DNA from: Paramacrobiotus metropolitanus
Taxonomy: Eukaryota; Tardigrada; Eutardigrada; Parachela; Macrobiotidae
Assembly: GCF_019649055.1 (NCBI RefSeq)
Contig: NW_026570308.1
Location: forward strand, 558,001-622,000
Reading direction: 5' to 3'
DNA: 64,000 nucleotides
Shown: positions 48,895 to 60,930 of the stretch, piece by piece
Position numbering within the stretch: the first letter of the stretch is position 1
How the letters are laid out: each line of letters starts with the position of its first letter
Program-made: the position numbers and the translations under genes
Notes under the pieces: generated by a model
Seen by the model: only the letters and a program-made list of their open reading frames with translations
What the model was told of the DNA's origin: nothing
The model's database searches: none

Positions 48895-48966
48895 GGCGCC
48901 GATGGGGAAATCGAACCCCGGCTACGTCGTTAGATCCGCGTAGGCAGTACCACTGCACCACGGCGC
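48895..48966 (-). tRNA. tRNA-like gene or tRNA-derived (SINE head) sequence
   Basis: The minus strand starts GCGCCGTGGTGCAGTGGTAC and contains an A-box-like TGGTGCAGTGG and a near-perfect B box GGTTCGATTTC, ending CCCCATCGGCGCC. The acceptor arms pair over six bases (GCGCCG/CGGCGC) and the T arm pairs over four. The central arm pairs as CTACG/CGTAG around 12 bases that include ATCTAA, so a normal seven-base anticodon loop and variable region cannot be drawn. If the arm is extended with a bulge the loop would read GATCTAA (UCU, Arg), but it lacks U33. The aligned upstream region of copy B lacks it, so it was inserted after the duplication. Degenerate tRNA or SINE head is most likely. Confidence 0.5.
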
Positions 48967-49286
48967 AATACGTTGAAATCATTTGAAAGATTTTGTCGCT
49001 GTACGTGAGCCGCTTCTCCGCTCACAGTACGATTATTTAGTCAGCATTATAGTAATACTGACCCTCGAAATGCGATTCAATAAGGGCGGCCGATTTTTAG
49101 CACAAGGCAGCCCAGCGTTCTCAGTACATAGCAACAAAGGGCGAGAAACCCAGGAAATTGGTGATTCATGTACGGGGAGTGATACTCGTACATGTTCCGG
49201 TCGGTTGCCGTCGGAAACAGCTGAGCCAGATTTTGCATGACATCAGTCTAAAACAAACTGCTGAGTGTCTACTTTGTTTTAGAGTG

Positions 49287-49322
49287 CTGTCGCTTTTCCG
49301 TAGTCGCGAATCCCGCGATCGA
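49287..49322 (+). promoter_or_regulatory. conserved upstream block, copy C
   Basis: CTGTCGCTTTTCCGTAGTCG then CGAATCCCGCGATCGA lies about 70-100 bases before the start of copy C. It matches the blocks of copies A and B with a small insertion. Confidence 0.45.
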
Positions 49323-49387
49323 TGAATACTGCGGCATTTTACTCACTTCGCTGTTGAGGTTGCTTGGCCTCTTAAAATTCTGTTAAA

Positions 49388-52300
49388 ATGGGGATAAAAA
49401 GGTGTTTAATTTATTCCTTGGACAAAGAAATCCATGCGTCCTATCCGGAAATTTTGACGGAATCGGCTTTGGTGCTATGGTTCGCCTGTCAGATTTGTTT
49501 GAAATTTGGACTACACGTTTTTTCTGATTGGCGAACCAGTCGGTTAGATCCTGATGATTACAACTACTTCGATTCCCTGCTCGAACTGTCTGGACATGTG
49601 AGTTTTTGCTTGCACGACGTGATTTATATAACAATCCTGTTCAATATTGTGACCTTTTATTACGCGTATACCTATATAATAAAACTAAGCGCAGTGCAAA
49701 TGCACGATAAAGAATGTTAACCTGCTAATACCTAGCGTGAATAAATATAAGAATTAATTTTAAAAATGTGTACGAAAAGTACTGCACTCACAACGGCACC
49801 GCTTACTAAAGGTATCATATAGTGCAGTGCTGTAAAATACTTATATCTTGTTATGGTTACTTACTTATCAGCAACAGGCTCATAAGTACTGAGAAGGTTC
49901 TACTTATAGTATGAAATTGATTGAGGATAAGCTTTATACGGTGAGTACATCATCCTGCGGCTTGTCATACCGTTATTCAAGACCCATCATTGCAGCAGAA
50001 TAGTTCTTGGCAGAGATAAATATGTAAACAAAACTTTTCCGCCACTATGGTGCGTAAAAACTGGCAACCGCCTCGATGTATGAGTTTGGTGTAATTGAGT
50101 ACAAAGAATAGAGATTTTGACAAAGAATAATGTACTGTGATGTCGCAGCAAATAAAAATAAAGACGCTAAACAAACGAGTTACCTAACAAATTTATTTTC
50201 CCGCATGCTACACCAGGGAAAAACGTCCAATTGGAATTTACATTTTTTTGCGTGGCTTATTAGGGAAAGTACAAACATAGCTAGAAAATATTGAATCCAA
50301 ATTTAAGATCTCGCCTTATGTTTGGAGGTGATAAAATGAGAAATAGATAAATACGTGCGTAATGCGTAAATACAGTACAATAGATAAAAAGTGCGTAATA
50401 AAATGTATGTAGTAGTGTGGGATGACAAAATATTTAACGGTCCCTTCAAACACTCCATGAATTTAGCAGCTTAGATTACCTTTTAGATTACCCATGCAGC
50501 TTAGGTTACCTTTTTACGAATTTTATATAGATATCTGTACTTCTATACCACGCAAGCACGCTTTACCTATGTACCGGTACACGGTTACGGTGTATTTAGA
50601 CTGCTATATATTCCGTCTATTCGCGCAAGATTCCGCAATATTATGTATGTACAGCCATAACAGCATGTTGTTGTACAGTATAACACTGCTAGACATGTTA
50701 AAAATAGCACATTTATTGCATGTGAGTAATTTTTGTGAGGTACCTGTACAACAGAAAAATGAATGTTTTATATGGAACACAGTTCTCTCACGTTTGCTGT
50801 TGATACAATAGGCCCTACTGTTCCCTCTTTTTTTTTATACCAAAGTTAGGCTGATTTCCCATAAAATTTGATATTGTTGATTTTGGCGAGATGCAAAAGC
50901 ACATATTCTCCAGATTTAACTGTTTGCTTGTTCATTGGAAAAGTTTGTTTCGGGGTAGAGTACTATAAAATCTTAAAAATGAAATCGTTGCTGAGAAACC
51001 GTAGGCTAGACTTGCATCGTTATTCCTTCGACTGTTGCACCACACCCAGAATCGAACCGCACTTGTGACAAGGAGTGGCAGTGCCGGCACTGATTTCTTC
51101 TCAGACGGTATACTGAACAGAATTAAAAATAGTTATGCAAAGTTGGATTCTCAGAACGTGAGACGGTGGCAAAACATCGCAGCGATTTCCGATCCTGTTC
51201 TTGCTGACGAATCAACCTAACCTTCAAGTCTCATTACTCAGTAGTTAGAGAGGTTATTTTTATCTTCCGCCTTGGGTGGACTATGTGCCGTTGCGAGAGG
51301 ACGTTAAATCAATAAATTGTTCCAATGTCGTTGTGCATAAACTGCATGAAAATTTTAATCAAAATTTGTTTTATACCATCCGATTTACGAAAAGTACTGT
51401 AGAACCACGTGCTTGATTTTCTAACTTCGCATTTTGTTGCAATACTTAGTATGATTTTTTAGATGCCACAACCTATCATTGTTTGTAGCAACCGAAAATG
51501 AAGCATCGCTTACGCACTTCGTCGCAAACAAAACGAAGCGAAGCATTACATACTGCAGCGCAACTATTCCACTTGGCTGATGATATAATATATTATATAT
51601 TTACTTTATGGAATAGCAAACTGATCTAGTGAAGAAAGGAAGGAATCACTGAGCATTTTGTCCGTGTTCACGTCGTAATCTATTGTAATCTTTTGCAGAA
51701 GGTTAACGCTTGCTTCTGGGATGACGTCATGTCGGGCTGGATGCAACCGCATCCGCTCACCGTTAACCAATCGGCTTTGGTTGGACTGGTTGTGGCTGTC
51801 CCTCCGAAATTGACCATATTCTTGGGTTTCACAGCCACCTGGTTGACCGTTGTCCTTACGGCTATCTTAAGCATCTCACTGGTTATCCTGGTAAGCGCCA
51901 ACCGCCTCTGGACGTCCCCCGTATCAAAGGACCAAATGTCGCACTGCTTTGAACTGGCGGCCTTCATCCAAGAGCAGAGCCGGATTGCCGCCATAATGCA
52001 TATCCCACTGGACATAATGATGTTGCTTTATGCGGTGGCCGTAACCGGCCTCTTCTTTCTTCGCTTTGCTAACTGCATGGTCATCAGCGCCGTACTGGCG
52101 GTGTGTGTTTCATGGCTAGCAGTTAGATTGATAATTACTGTACTTGATCCATCCGCGGTGCAGTCGTGCTGTAACGTTAACACTAAAATGTCCTCTTACG
52201 TCATGATCTTCATGTATGCGATGACCAGCGCCTTTAGCTTCACTATTTACTATGGTATTTGGATATTATTCAGCGCAGTGCCGGTGGTTCTTCTGGCGTG

Positions 52301-54607
52301 GATGGCCGTTGTACTGGCCATAGCTGTTTGTGGCCCGTCCGCGGTGTTCCCCGGTTGTATTTTCTTCGCTGCCAGTTTGACCGCTTATTGCGCCGGCAGA
52401 ATTTGGGGATTGTGGATGAATGACACCTACTACGCACAGATTAGAAAGGGAATCAGGTGAGAAATTTTCGCCGGTTGATTTCTGTAGCTTTCTATCTGCT
52501 ACGAAGAGGTTTACGAAAGAAAAGGACAACGTAGGCTGAATAAAATAAATGCTTCGTTTTAGCGCTTTTTTGCACAAACAAGCTTTTGTCCGTGCGAACC
52601 CAGTAGTACCGATAGCCATCTAAGCGCATCGAGTGCAAGTACTCTTTTTGTGGCACTGGTTTCTGCTGATTTTAATAACTATTAATTTTATGGATCGACT
52701 GATTGATTTCCACTTTTTTATTCTCCATCATAATTATTGCATTACTACATCATTAATATGATGTGTTAGTACTGTTAACAATAATATTAGAAACTGGGTT
52801 TTTAAACTAAATAACCCATTTCCTCCAAGAGGTCAAGCCAGTTTTATGCACTGAAAATGGCGAAAACATTTTTATACCGCAATTTGGCTTCCTTACAGGA
52901 CGTTGACTGCGGGGAGATTCTCCGCGAAATCTTTATCCATGGATCCTTCACCGAAAAAGGCGTTCGCAGGAACGGGCGAGATTCAGAAGGCAGGACCCTG
53001 GAAAAACGCCTGCTGCAGCTTTGTAGCCTTTGCTCTTGGGTGCATTGGCGTCTATTACAATGTCTGGTCATTGTATCAGCTGTTCCCCGTCGTCAATCAA
53101 TGGCAAAGCAACACCGGAAGCGCCAACTGGACGTACTGGCATTGTGTCAACACGACGGGAACTTGCAGCAAGCATGCTACTGTGCGTGACTGTTATTTTG
53201 AAGTGAATACTCCACGTAACGTGGAATTTGAATTAAGACCTACGAACAGCTTAGCAAGCGGCCTCTGAAGCTGCCGAAGTTGCAGATTCCATTATCGAAT
53301 ATAACGAAAATACTTTTACTTATCATTGTTGGAGAATTTTGGTTTTTTATTACATATTTGTTTCGCTGGTAAACTACGGTATACTCGTAAATAGCGTTTT
53401 TGTGAAGAACAAATGTTTTTACCGCGTCTTCAAATGATTTAACAAAGCAGAAAAAATGTTCAATATGTTCTACAGGGATTCGAGCAAGGCACCGCAATGC
53501 TGTCCTACTGGGTGGATCTGCAGACCGAGGAGCTGCGCTCGATGCATTGCAGCAATTCTGAGCTGCTGGCCAACTTCACCCCGTCCTTTCCATCCGGCAC
53601 TGGCTGGGCGTTTTTGGGGTGGTGTGCAGGGCTGTCAGGCGCCAGTGGGATACCCTTTACGGCCTTGCAATACGCGGAAGCATACATCGTTACCATTATC
53701 CTCGTGGTCATCGGCGGACTGCTCGTTCGTGATGGCGTCCGTATCTGCTATAACAAGTGGCATCAGCGTGTCGTCAACGACGAAAGTCTTGATTTCGACG
53801 ACAGGTTAATGACTACCTTTGACATAGACCAATTTTTGGATGAACCTGTAACATGAATTTCGGATTATTAGTGAAAAACCATGATTTTATGACAATTTTC
53901 CATTTGCAACGCATTGTCCGTTATTTAGGTTTCGGAAAAACTTATTTTCAGATTTTCTTGAAACGCTATCGTAAATGACATTACAAAACCTAAGAAGAAG
54001 AATCGGTATGAAATTTGCCTCAGTGCATTTTCCTGACACTTTGTATAAATCTATACATTTAGTTGAAAATGTATTTTTCGAATTTAACGAAAACCCTCTT
54101 GAAGCGGGTAACAATTATCTTTAGACGACAACAGCACTAATACGGGAGTGAGTATGGGTACTGGAAAGTGACGACCCTGTTTATTATTTCAGCGATAAAT
54201 CTTCGAAGCCGGTAACGTTACCTGTGGACCTTGCGGCAGAGGAGACCGGTACACCGGACAGTTCGCCCTTAGATCATTTCCCTGCACCAACTCAAGCGGA
54301 GATCTGCACAGAGCCATGCTATCATTCGCACGGGAACGATATGGCCAAACAGGAGATCCCGGGAGAAAAATTAATGGACTTAGGCGCGCACGTGTCTATT
54401 GTGTGCGTACCCAAGGCTCTGACGTCACAACCCACATCATCCTGCTTTTGCAAGAGACTGCGCTACTGCGTGTTTGAGGGAGTGAACGGTGTGTGGTTAT
54501 TCTTACTGGCCATCCACTGCCCGCTAATCGGCTTACTGCTGCCGTATTCCCTGGGGGGATTATTCTTGCCTGAACAGTTGCACTGCCCGGTCTTCTTCTG
54601 CTGTTGA
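49388..54607 (+). CDS. five-exon multi-pass membrane protein, copy C (C-terminally altered)
   Basis: Exons 49388-49597, 51699-52456, 52899-53181, 53476-53804 and 54193-54607 join in frame to 664 residues. Exon 1 is M-G-I-K-R-C-L-I-Y. Exon 2 is 186 bases (62 codons) longer than in copy A, because a two-helix unit ending D/G-P-S-A-V is present twice. Exon 3 carries the N-W-T-Y-W and N-T-T-G-T-C motifs of the outer loop. Exon 4 carries G-T-A-M-L-S-Y-W-V-D-L-Q and one helix. Exon 5 carries the Cys-rich segment (C-F-C-K-R-L-R-Y-C-V) and one helix. Relative to copy A one base is missing near 54580, so the frame leaves the last helix and stops at 54607; the original reading continues recognisably to 54776. 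It is either a recent loss or a protein lacking its final helix and tail. The exon 3 donor is GTGCGT, weaker than in copies A and B. Confidence 0.7.
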
Positions 54608-54779
54608 GCGCGTACACTGTTTGGATGTATCTCTGGCTGATAGAGTTTCTGCGGCAGATGTGGAGCGTCGTGCGATCCGGGAAAAAAAAGTACAGAGACT
54701 GCGATGCTCAGTGTGGAGACGGCATCGCAGCGGACAAGGCCAAGCGTCAAACGGCGGAAGCGCTCTGCATCAAATGATT

Positions 54780-57700
54780 CGGTTATTGCTCGGTTCTGAG
54801 TACATTTGCGGCATCAGGCAGACGATTATTGCCGTAAGAAAGGATTAAGCAACCGTTGATAAATAGATCGAATGATAAATTTCTAGCATTGAGATTAAGC
54901 AAGTCGGCTTATTCTGAAAGGCATAAAAGTATGAACCTTGCAATATTTTTTATTATGATTTCTAAATACACGGAAGTTAATGCCCGGGTAGGCCGTAAGG
55001 GCAAGTTGGTATACAGTAAAGGTCTTGATTTTTGTATCTTGAATTTTGGAAAATCAGAAATTGCTTACCGTATCTGCAATAATTCTGCCCGATGCCGTAC
55101 AACGCCGCCCGCATTATTAGCTCGTAATGTAACCTCGCTCGAAGTGATCACTGCGTTTAGCTCCCAGGCTGCCCATCTGTAGCAAAGAGTACCGCGATCC
55201 CTGGCTGTACGTTCAGAAATAATTGAGTGTTGCAGTTGACAAATGCCATTCCAACGTCATACACGGAAACCAGAAAAACGAATTTTTGAAATTTTCCTTT
55301 CACATTTATTTTACCAAAAACCAGATCTTACATCCAACGGCTTCTATGAGGGCCGAGCGGTGACCTATAGTAGACAGTACAGCTTTGGCAAAACAACAGC
55401 AATATTTCGAGCGAGTGTACATTGCAAACTGCCAATATATAGATACTACAGTACCTAAATAAGCAGAACCCAGAAAACATCGGCCGCCGGATCATCATGT
55501 CGATTGAAATTTCAAAAACTCCTTCGGAATTCGGATTATCTCCATAATGTCATCCGCTTGCGGCCTTAATTACATACACCACGTTCGTGACTAAGGAATC
55601 CGACCGTACACCGAATCATCCAAAGCTTTTCTTTCATGTTGTGCGATGATCTGCTTGTCACTTGCGGAAGGGCAGGTATACCCGGCTAAACCGCTGCTGC
55701 TTTCACGTCCGACAACCGGCTTTTTTTATAGTGATAGCCTGTGCGCCTGTGCTACATTTTGTGCAAGATTGGGACATGTGTAAATAACGATAATTCATCA
55801 TTCAACACAGAATCTCATCCCGCCTTCGCGTCTTCGTTTCTTCTTCATTTGTATAAAAAGTAACTGTTGGTTCGCGCATCTTAAATTACGTATTAAATTC
55901 ATGATTAGTTTTATAACTCATTCGTGTCAAATGCAGTGTTTAATGCAAGTTTTCAGTTGGCTGTAAAAAATGTTTGAAGTCCAGATATTTGTTTTTTACA
56001 GTTGTCTGGTCTGGTAAACAATATTGTTGGCTGACGAAAGTGACGATTAGTCGGCTCGATAAATTAGTCAAAACATAGAGAAATCAGAATGACACACAAT
56101 GCAAAGGTGCAGCAGCTTAGGTGCTAATATGTACCTGAATACCGGCAGTCGTTGCTGTTGTCGGAAGTTGTAATTATCCTACATTATTTTATCCTACATG
56201 CAGATACACCACATTTACACGATGCACATGCTTAATCTCTCGTATTTCTACTCCAGTTAAGTAGCATTGACCCGTTAAATACATCGTCCAGTGAACTAAC
56301 CGTCGTCCAATACCGTCCAGTAATCCACTACCTATATCGTCCAAATCCATCCAACACTCAGTTTCCCAAATCCATTGGTGTAGTACAGATATCTGTACAA
56401 CGAAGCACACGAAAACTATGTTGTTTATTTGTATTTCGTACGTAGAATACCGCGTATCGGTCGGTTTAAGCTTGTTTCCGTATGACGTAGCTGGGCATTT
56501 GCTGGAAACGTTCAATTATCATTTAATATACGGTGTAACGAATTTCGACATTTCGCAAAGAAACATGCCACGAAATACTCTAAATGTGGTTGTTATTTTT
56601 GTAGGTAGTTATCGTTTCAAGAGTTTGTTTCACGATTAATAGAACACAAATTCAACTAGGAAACATGACAAATTACCATGCACTCCAAATCTGTCATTTA
56701 CCCTGGATTTTTGGAAATTTTGGAATTATGGGAATCATCGTGCACGACAGTGCGAGTGGATTTCGGCCACTTCCGGTACAATAATATGACTGTATGAGTG
56801 ATATTATGTTATTTATACTTTTAATCGGGATCATCCAGTACACAGTCCAATGTATGAGTGATGTAAACAGAGGCAGTGAATTTCACAATTGCGTATGCTG
56901 CAGCTTGCATTGGCAATGTATTTTCTAAAGTGATGCTCTAAAATATTGTCGGAACTTTCGCATGATACATTCGTATTTTCGGTAGTGGGAGGCTTTTGTT
57001 CACAAGGCTATTATTGAACAGTGATGTCTCTTTGACAAATTTAAATTTTTGTCAACGGATTACTGCTCGTAACTGCAGTTGTTTTATCTTACGCATTTGG
57101 GAAGATAAAGCTTCCTCATTGTCTTGAATGTCTTTGCCAGGTCATTAACTTTCACTTGTGATGGATATAATAATCATAAAAGCTGTTTATCTATCGGCTT
57201 CAGACCGTTTCGGGATCCGTCATGCAGTTTTGTGATTCATCGTATCATTTAGTCAGAATACTTATCCCATCACACTGACTCATTTTATTTAGCATTTGAA
57301 TACCTTCGCTAACACAGGTGTGTGCTTTCGTTCTTTTTTCAATGACATAATACCGTATAAAAGCGGTGTCTGAGTATCTGTTGGCCAGCAGAATCTGAAG
57401 TGAGCAACGTGCATGTTTTTCTCACGAACGAGTAAAGTGTCACACCCTGCACTGCACGTAATCATCATAATATACACCATTGCGGCTGCACCTTTAGGAC
57501 TGAACGCCATGAAAATTGAAGATCAACAGATCGGACTTGATTTATCGTCTCTAAAGGAGCCCTAAACTAACGGTGTGCCGCAGTTCATACCAGCAAAAAA
57601 TGAAAAAAACGACACTGAACGCACCTGAAATCCACATAGAAAATCAAAATATATCTGTACGTTATCATTTCTAACGTATGCTAATGTTTATCTGCACCAG

Positions 57701-57965
57701 AAATCTAATTTGCAAGTCAATTTTAAAATAGTTTTTTGGTGCCGATTTGCCTCGCGTCTGACTCCCCGACTGATCACTTTTAACTTTGACGAAATCTTAA
57801 ACGATCAAGGAGGCAAACAACAACAACAAGGAATACTTAGATTCCTTGAATACCTTCAAAATACTGTACGCTAGCCAAAAATCACTGTTTTGATATTACA
57901 AAAACTGTTTGGATACGAGATTACGAGTGTAAAAGGAAATTTGCAAATTGCAACCAATTATTAGT
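54780..57965. other. intergenic, no gene seen
   Basis: No supported gene. A short degenerate array of CGTCCAGT/CGTCCAAT words lies near 56280-56355. Minus-strand open frames at 56189-56515 and 57289-57510 have no domain or splice support. Confidence 0.45.
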
Positions 57966-57970
57966 AAAAT

Positions 57971-58210
57971 TCACACAAACACGGAATCCCCGTCGGGAAT
58001 CCCGTGTTTCTGTAGTTTTTCCGTTTCATTTTTTCCAACAGCAAAGAAGCCGATAATGCTAATGTACGAGGACATTTGGGTGCTGTGAACATACCCTTCA
58101 CGATTAGGGTGCGATGAACACCCGGGAACTAACTTTACAGAAAATTTTATTTCGACAAAAATGTTATATCCAAGTATTTTCACCGTCTGTTTCGACAAAT
58201 TACGGTCCAC
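57971..58210 (-). other. coding-like fragment, inverted pair member 1 (unknown)
   Basis: The minus-strand open frame contains G-C-S-S-H-P-N-R-E-G-Y-V-H-S-T-Q-M-S-S-Y. The DNA of this stretch (58064-58124) is almost identical, in opposite orientation, to 58586-58645, and the peptide is kept in both. Family not recognised. Could be one exon of an inverted duplicate gene or an inverted-repeat element. Confidence 0.35.
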
Positions 58211-58484
58211 AAAAAATTATCGTATCTTCAAACCACATTTTAAAAGATCATAGTGCTTCACAATTTTAAGTCACAGAACAGAAATTCCCTCGTGAGATGA
58301 ATTGACTGCTGCGTCCATAGCAGCATTATAACAAGCTCTGGCGACTAGATCCATACTCGTAGCTGATATTTGTGGAGAGTTGGATTTAGTACACGTAGCA
58401 AATCAGGATAATTAGTAAAAAAAAGAAAAACAAACATCACTACAACATATCTAAAACAACAAGATACTGGAAATAAACAAATAT

Positions 58485-58712
58485 GTGCGAGTACTCGTAC
58501 TTGTACTGGATGCTGTGCGTTTTAAACTTGGAATTAATTTTAAAATTCCGCGTAATGCCAGTAGCGTTGCGAGCTGCAGAGCAGTCGGGTGTTCATTGCA
58601 CCCTAATCGTGAACGGTATGTTCACAGCACCCAAATGTCCTCGTATTCACTATTTTTAACGGCCGATCAACTGCGAAAAATATCCGACATAATTTTTTTG
58701 CCAGAAATATAA
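58485..58712 (+). other. coding-like fragment, inverted pair member 2 (unknown)
   Basis: The plus-strand open frame contains G-C-S-L-H-P-N-R-E-R-Y-V-H-S-T-Q-M-S-S-Y, facing away from its partner at 57971-58210. Similarity between the two falls off outside the shared 60 bases. Confidence 0.35.
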
Positions 58713-59770
58713 GTGTAATGGTTATGACTATACGCGTGTCTACGCATAGTACTTACATATTTCTGTATACCCAGCCGTCTATCTGTCAAGTTGATTAACC
58801 ATTTCAAGGTGAAGCTTGTAACTAACAAGTGTTGATTATCGTTTATGTGTGCAGAACAAATTAAACAACAAGCGATTGTCTTACAGATAGTGCTAAAAAT
58901 CGACTTCCCTGTTGTCCACTTGTCCTTTATTAGAGCCACAACTATCAAGCGTCCCATTACTTTTGTTATCTAGGCCATTTATCTAGTTTTTAAATTTTAT
59001 ATTTTTGGATCCATAAATTATTTTTTCGTAACTTAAAACTAATTACCGATAAATTTGCCGAAATAAATACTCAAAATGCAAACCGAAGGGAGCGGCCGAT
59101 TTTACAACAGCTCTAAAATAACGTTCATCGGGGTTCTTGAAAAAAATGTGTCCGGCAAATCCAGATTTAGCGATTACATGAGCAGTCTTCCATGACCTGT
59201 ACTCGTACGAGTACATAGTCTGGTCAGCTGTTATGCTGCCGCCAGTGTCTAACGACTAAGGCCAGTGGTGTATAAAAGTCTCATGCAAGTGTGAGCGCAG
59301 GCGTACATGCGTACACCCTCGCTTTGGCAGTCTGTTGTGTTTTGTTGCACGCCCGCCTACGTGTGGCGAAAGCATGGTGTTCTGCGCGCACCCGCATCAT
59401 GTGGCGGCTACGTGCGCATTTTTCACGCTTGCTGCAGTCAGCAATGCGGAGTTGTCCACGAGGAAATTCTATCGAATTTAGTCTGGTCTAAAAAGTTCTA
59501 GCAATCACGCCGTTTCTCGCTTTCCATAGCGTAGGCGCTGTATAGCATTGCCAGATCTGTTTGGCAGGCAGAATTCCGTCAATTCTGTTCCTGCGCGTGA
59601 ACCTTCATCAGGTCTACGCTCATATGGTAGCAAGAGTCGTGTTTCTCCAGGATAATCTGTGAGTTTTCCCGTCCATCTGACGAGGTGTGGAAGACGTTTC
59701 CGCGAGAAAGGGCTCGCGTACGGTTTGGTGGCGAAGGAGCGTTTGGATCCAGTCAGCAGACTTGAAAACG

Positions 59771-59796
59771 GTGCATCTCTACTGCGTAGAGTGCAC
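59771..59796 (+). other. leader hairpin 1 of the right LTR element
   Basis: GTGCA-T-CTCTAC is followed by the loop TGC and GTAGAG-TGCAC: an 11-base-pair stem with a single bulged T. It has the same core as the hairpin at 59936-59961. Confidence 0.7.
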
Positions 59797-59935
59797 TGTA
59801 TCAGTCTGACGCGACCAAGGTTACTGCCGTAGCTTTGGTTGGAGGCACAAGCGCCGAGAAAGATCGCCACAAGAGGCAGAAGCCCGAAGGGGGCACGTGG
59901 GCAAGCCACTTTTGGACTGCGGGTGTGGAGTTCAG

Positions 59936-59961
59936 GTTCGTCTCTACTGCGTAGAGCGAAC
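59936..59961 (+). other. leader hairpin 2 of the right LTR element
   Basis: GTTCG-T-CTCTAC is followed by the loop TGC and GTAGAG-CGAAC. The inner stem, loop and bulge are identical to hairpin 1. The outer stem differs at two positions on both sides, so pairing is kept. Confidence 0.7.
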
Positions 59962-60543
59962 ACATCATACGCGCTCCCCAAAAGGGTGGTCGAGCGCCCC
60001 TGTCGTCGCCAACGTCAAGGCACGACAGAAGACCCGCAGCCAGCAAGTCTTTTGGTCGACGCACCGCTGCGTCCTGCTGACACGAAGCAGAAGGGGTTAT
60101 CGGCTGGCCCAGGAGAAGTCAGCTTAATCGCTGGAGGATTGGAGGATTCGCGGAAGGACGCGTTGGATCGATTCTGGATTCTGGAAATCGATAAAGGTCA
60201 GATTTCCGTTATTAATTTTAGAATTGGCTGATAAGTAGAATTTTCAATTTTTATTGGTCGGTTCTGAGCTGAGCAGAAAAGTAGGCAGTACTTTTGCGCA
60301 CGGCGCGCTAGTGAAAATTTTCGATTTTGGTCGTGAGGTCACTCTGCCTTATAAACTGAAAAACAACTTACCTGATTGGTCGATTATTCGCACTGTGATT
60401 GGCGCAGCAGCGTAGCTAAAGTTAGCTAAGAAATCAGCCAACTAGAAGCTGAGATTTCGTAAGGAGGCGGAGTTTTTGCGCACGGCACTCAAGATTGTGA
60501 CGTAGCTAGCTAAGAAAATTTTCTGAACCAACCGATGAGAAGT

Positions 60544-60930
60544 TGACCTTTACCGAAAAATTGACGAGATTGATGACCTTTAATATAAGTGCCTAAGCTG
60601 AAGAAATAACGTTTGTTCTGAGGAAATCTAAGTTGATTTCTTAAATAAAATCCAAAAATATTCTCAGGTTAGACGTTTCTGACTAAAGTTGTCAGTGACC
60701 TTTATAAGGAAAAAGTTCTGAAAGAAAAAGTGACCTTTAACGCGACGGAGTAAGCTTTCAAGCCGAAACAGTGGAAAAATAAGCTAGATTTTGCAATAAG
60801 GAGTGACCTTTAAAAAGGGACTTAGTCAAATTTTTTCAAAGAAAAAGTGACCTCTAGGAAAGACTTAGCTCCTTTTGAGGCAGAGTGACCTTTAGCAAAG
60901 CTGAGCTGATAAAAGCGAAGGTGACCTTTA
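60544..60930 (+). repeat. cluster of eight TGACCTTTA motifs in the leader of the right LTR element
   Basis: The motif occurs at 60544, 60574, 60696, 60731, 60804, 60886 and 60922, plus a TGACCTCTA variant at 60848. Reversed it reads TAAAGGTCA, which contains AAAGGTCA, the monomer site of NR4A/FTZ-F1/ERR type nuclear receptors. Binding is not shown. Confidence 0.75.

Noticed and set aside
59839-60231. 130-residue plus-strand open frame and the 158-residue minus-strand frame (59505-59981)
   Set aside because: They lie over the structured leader with two hairpins, have Arg/Ser/Pro composition typical of GC-rich non-coding DNA, and show no domain.
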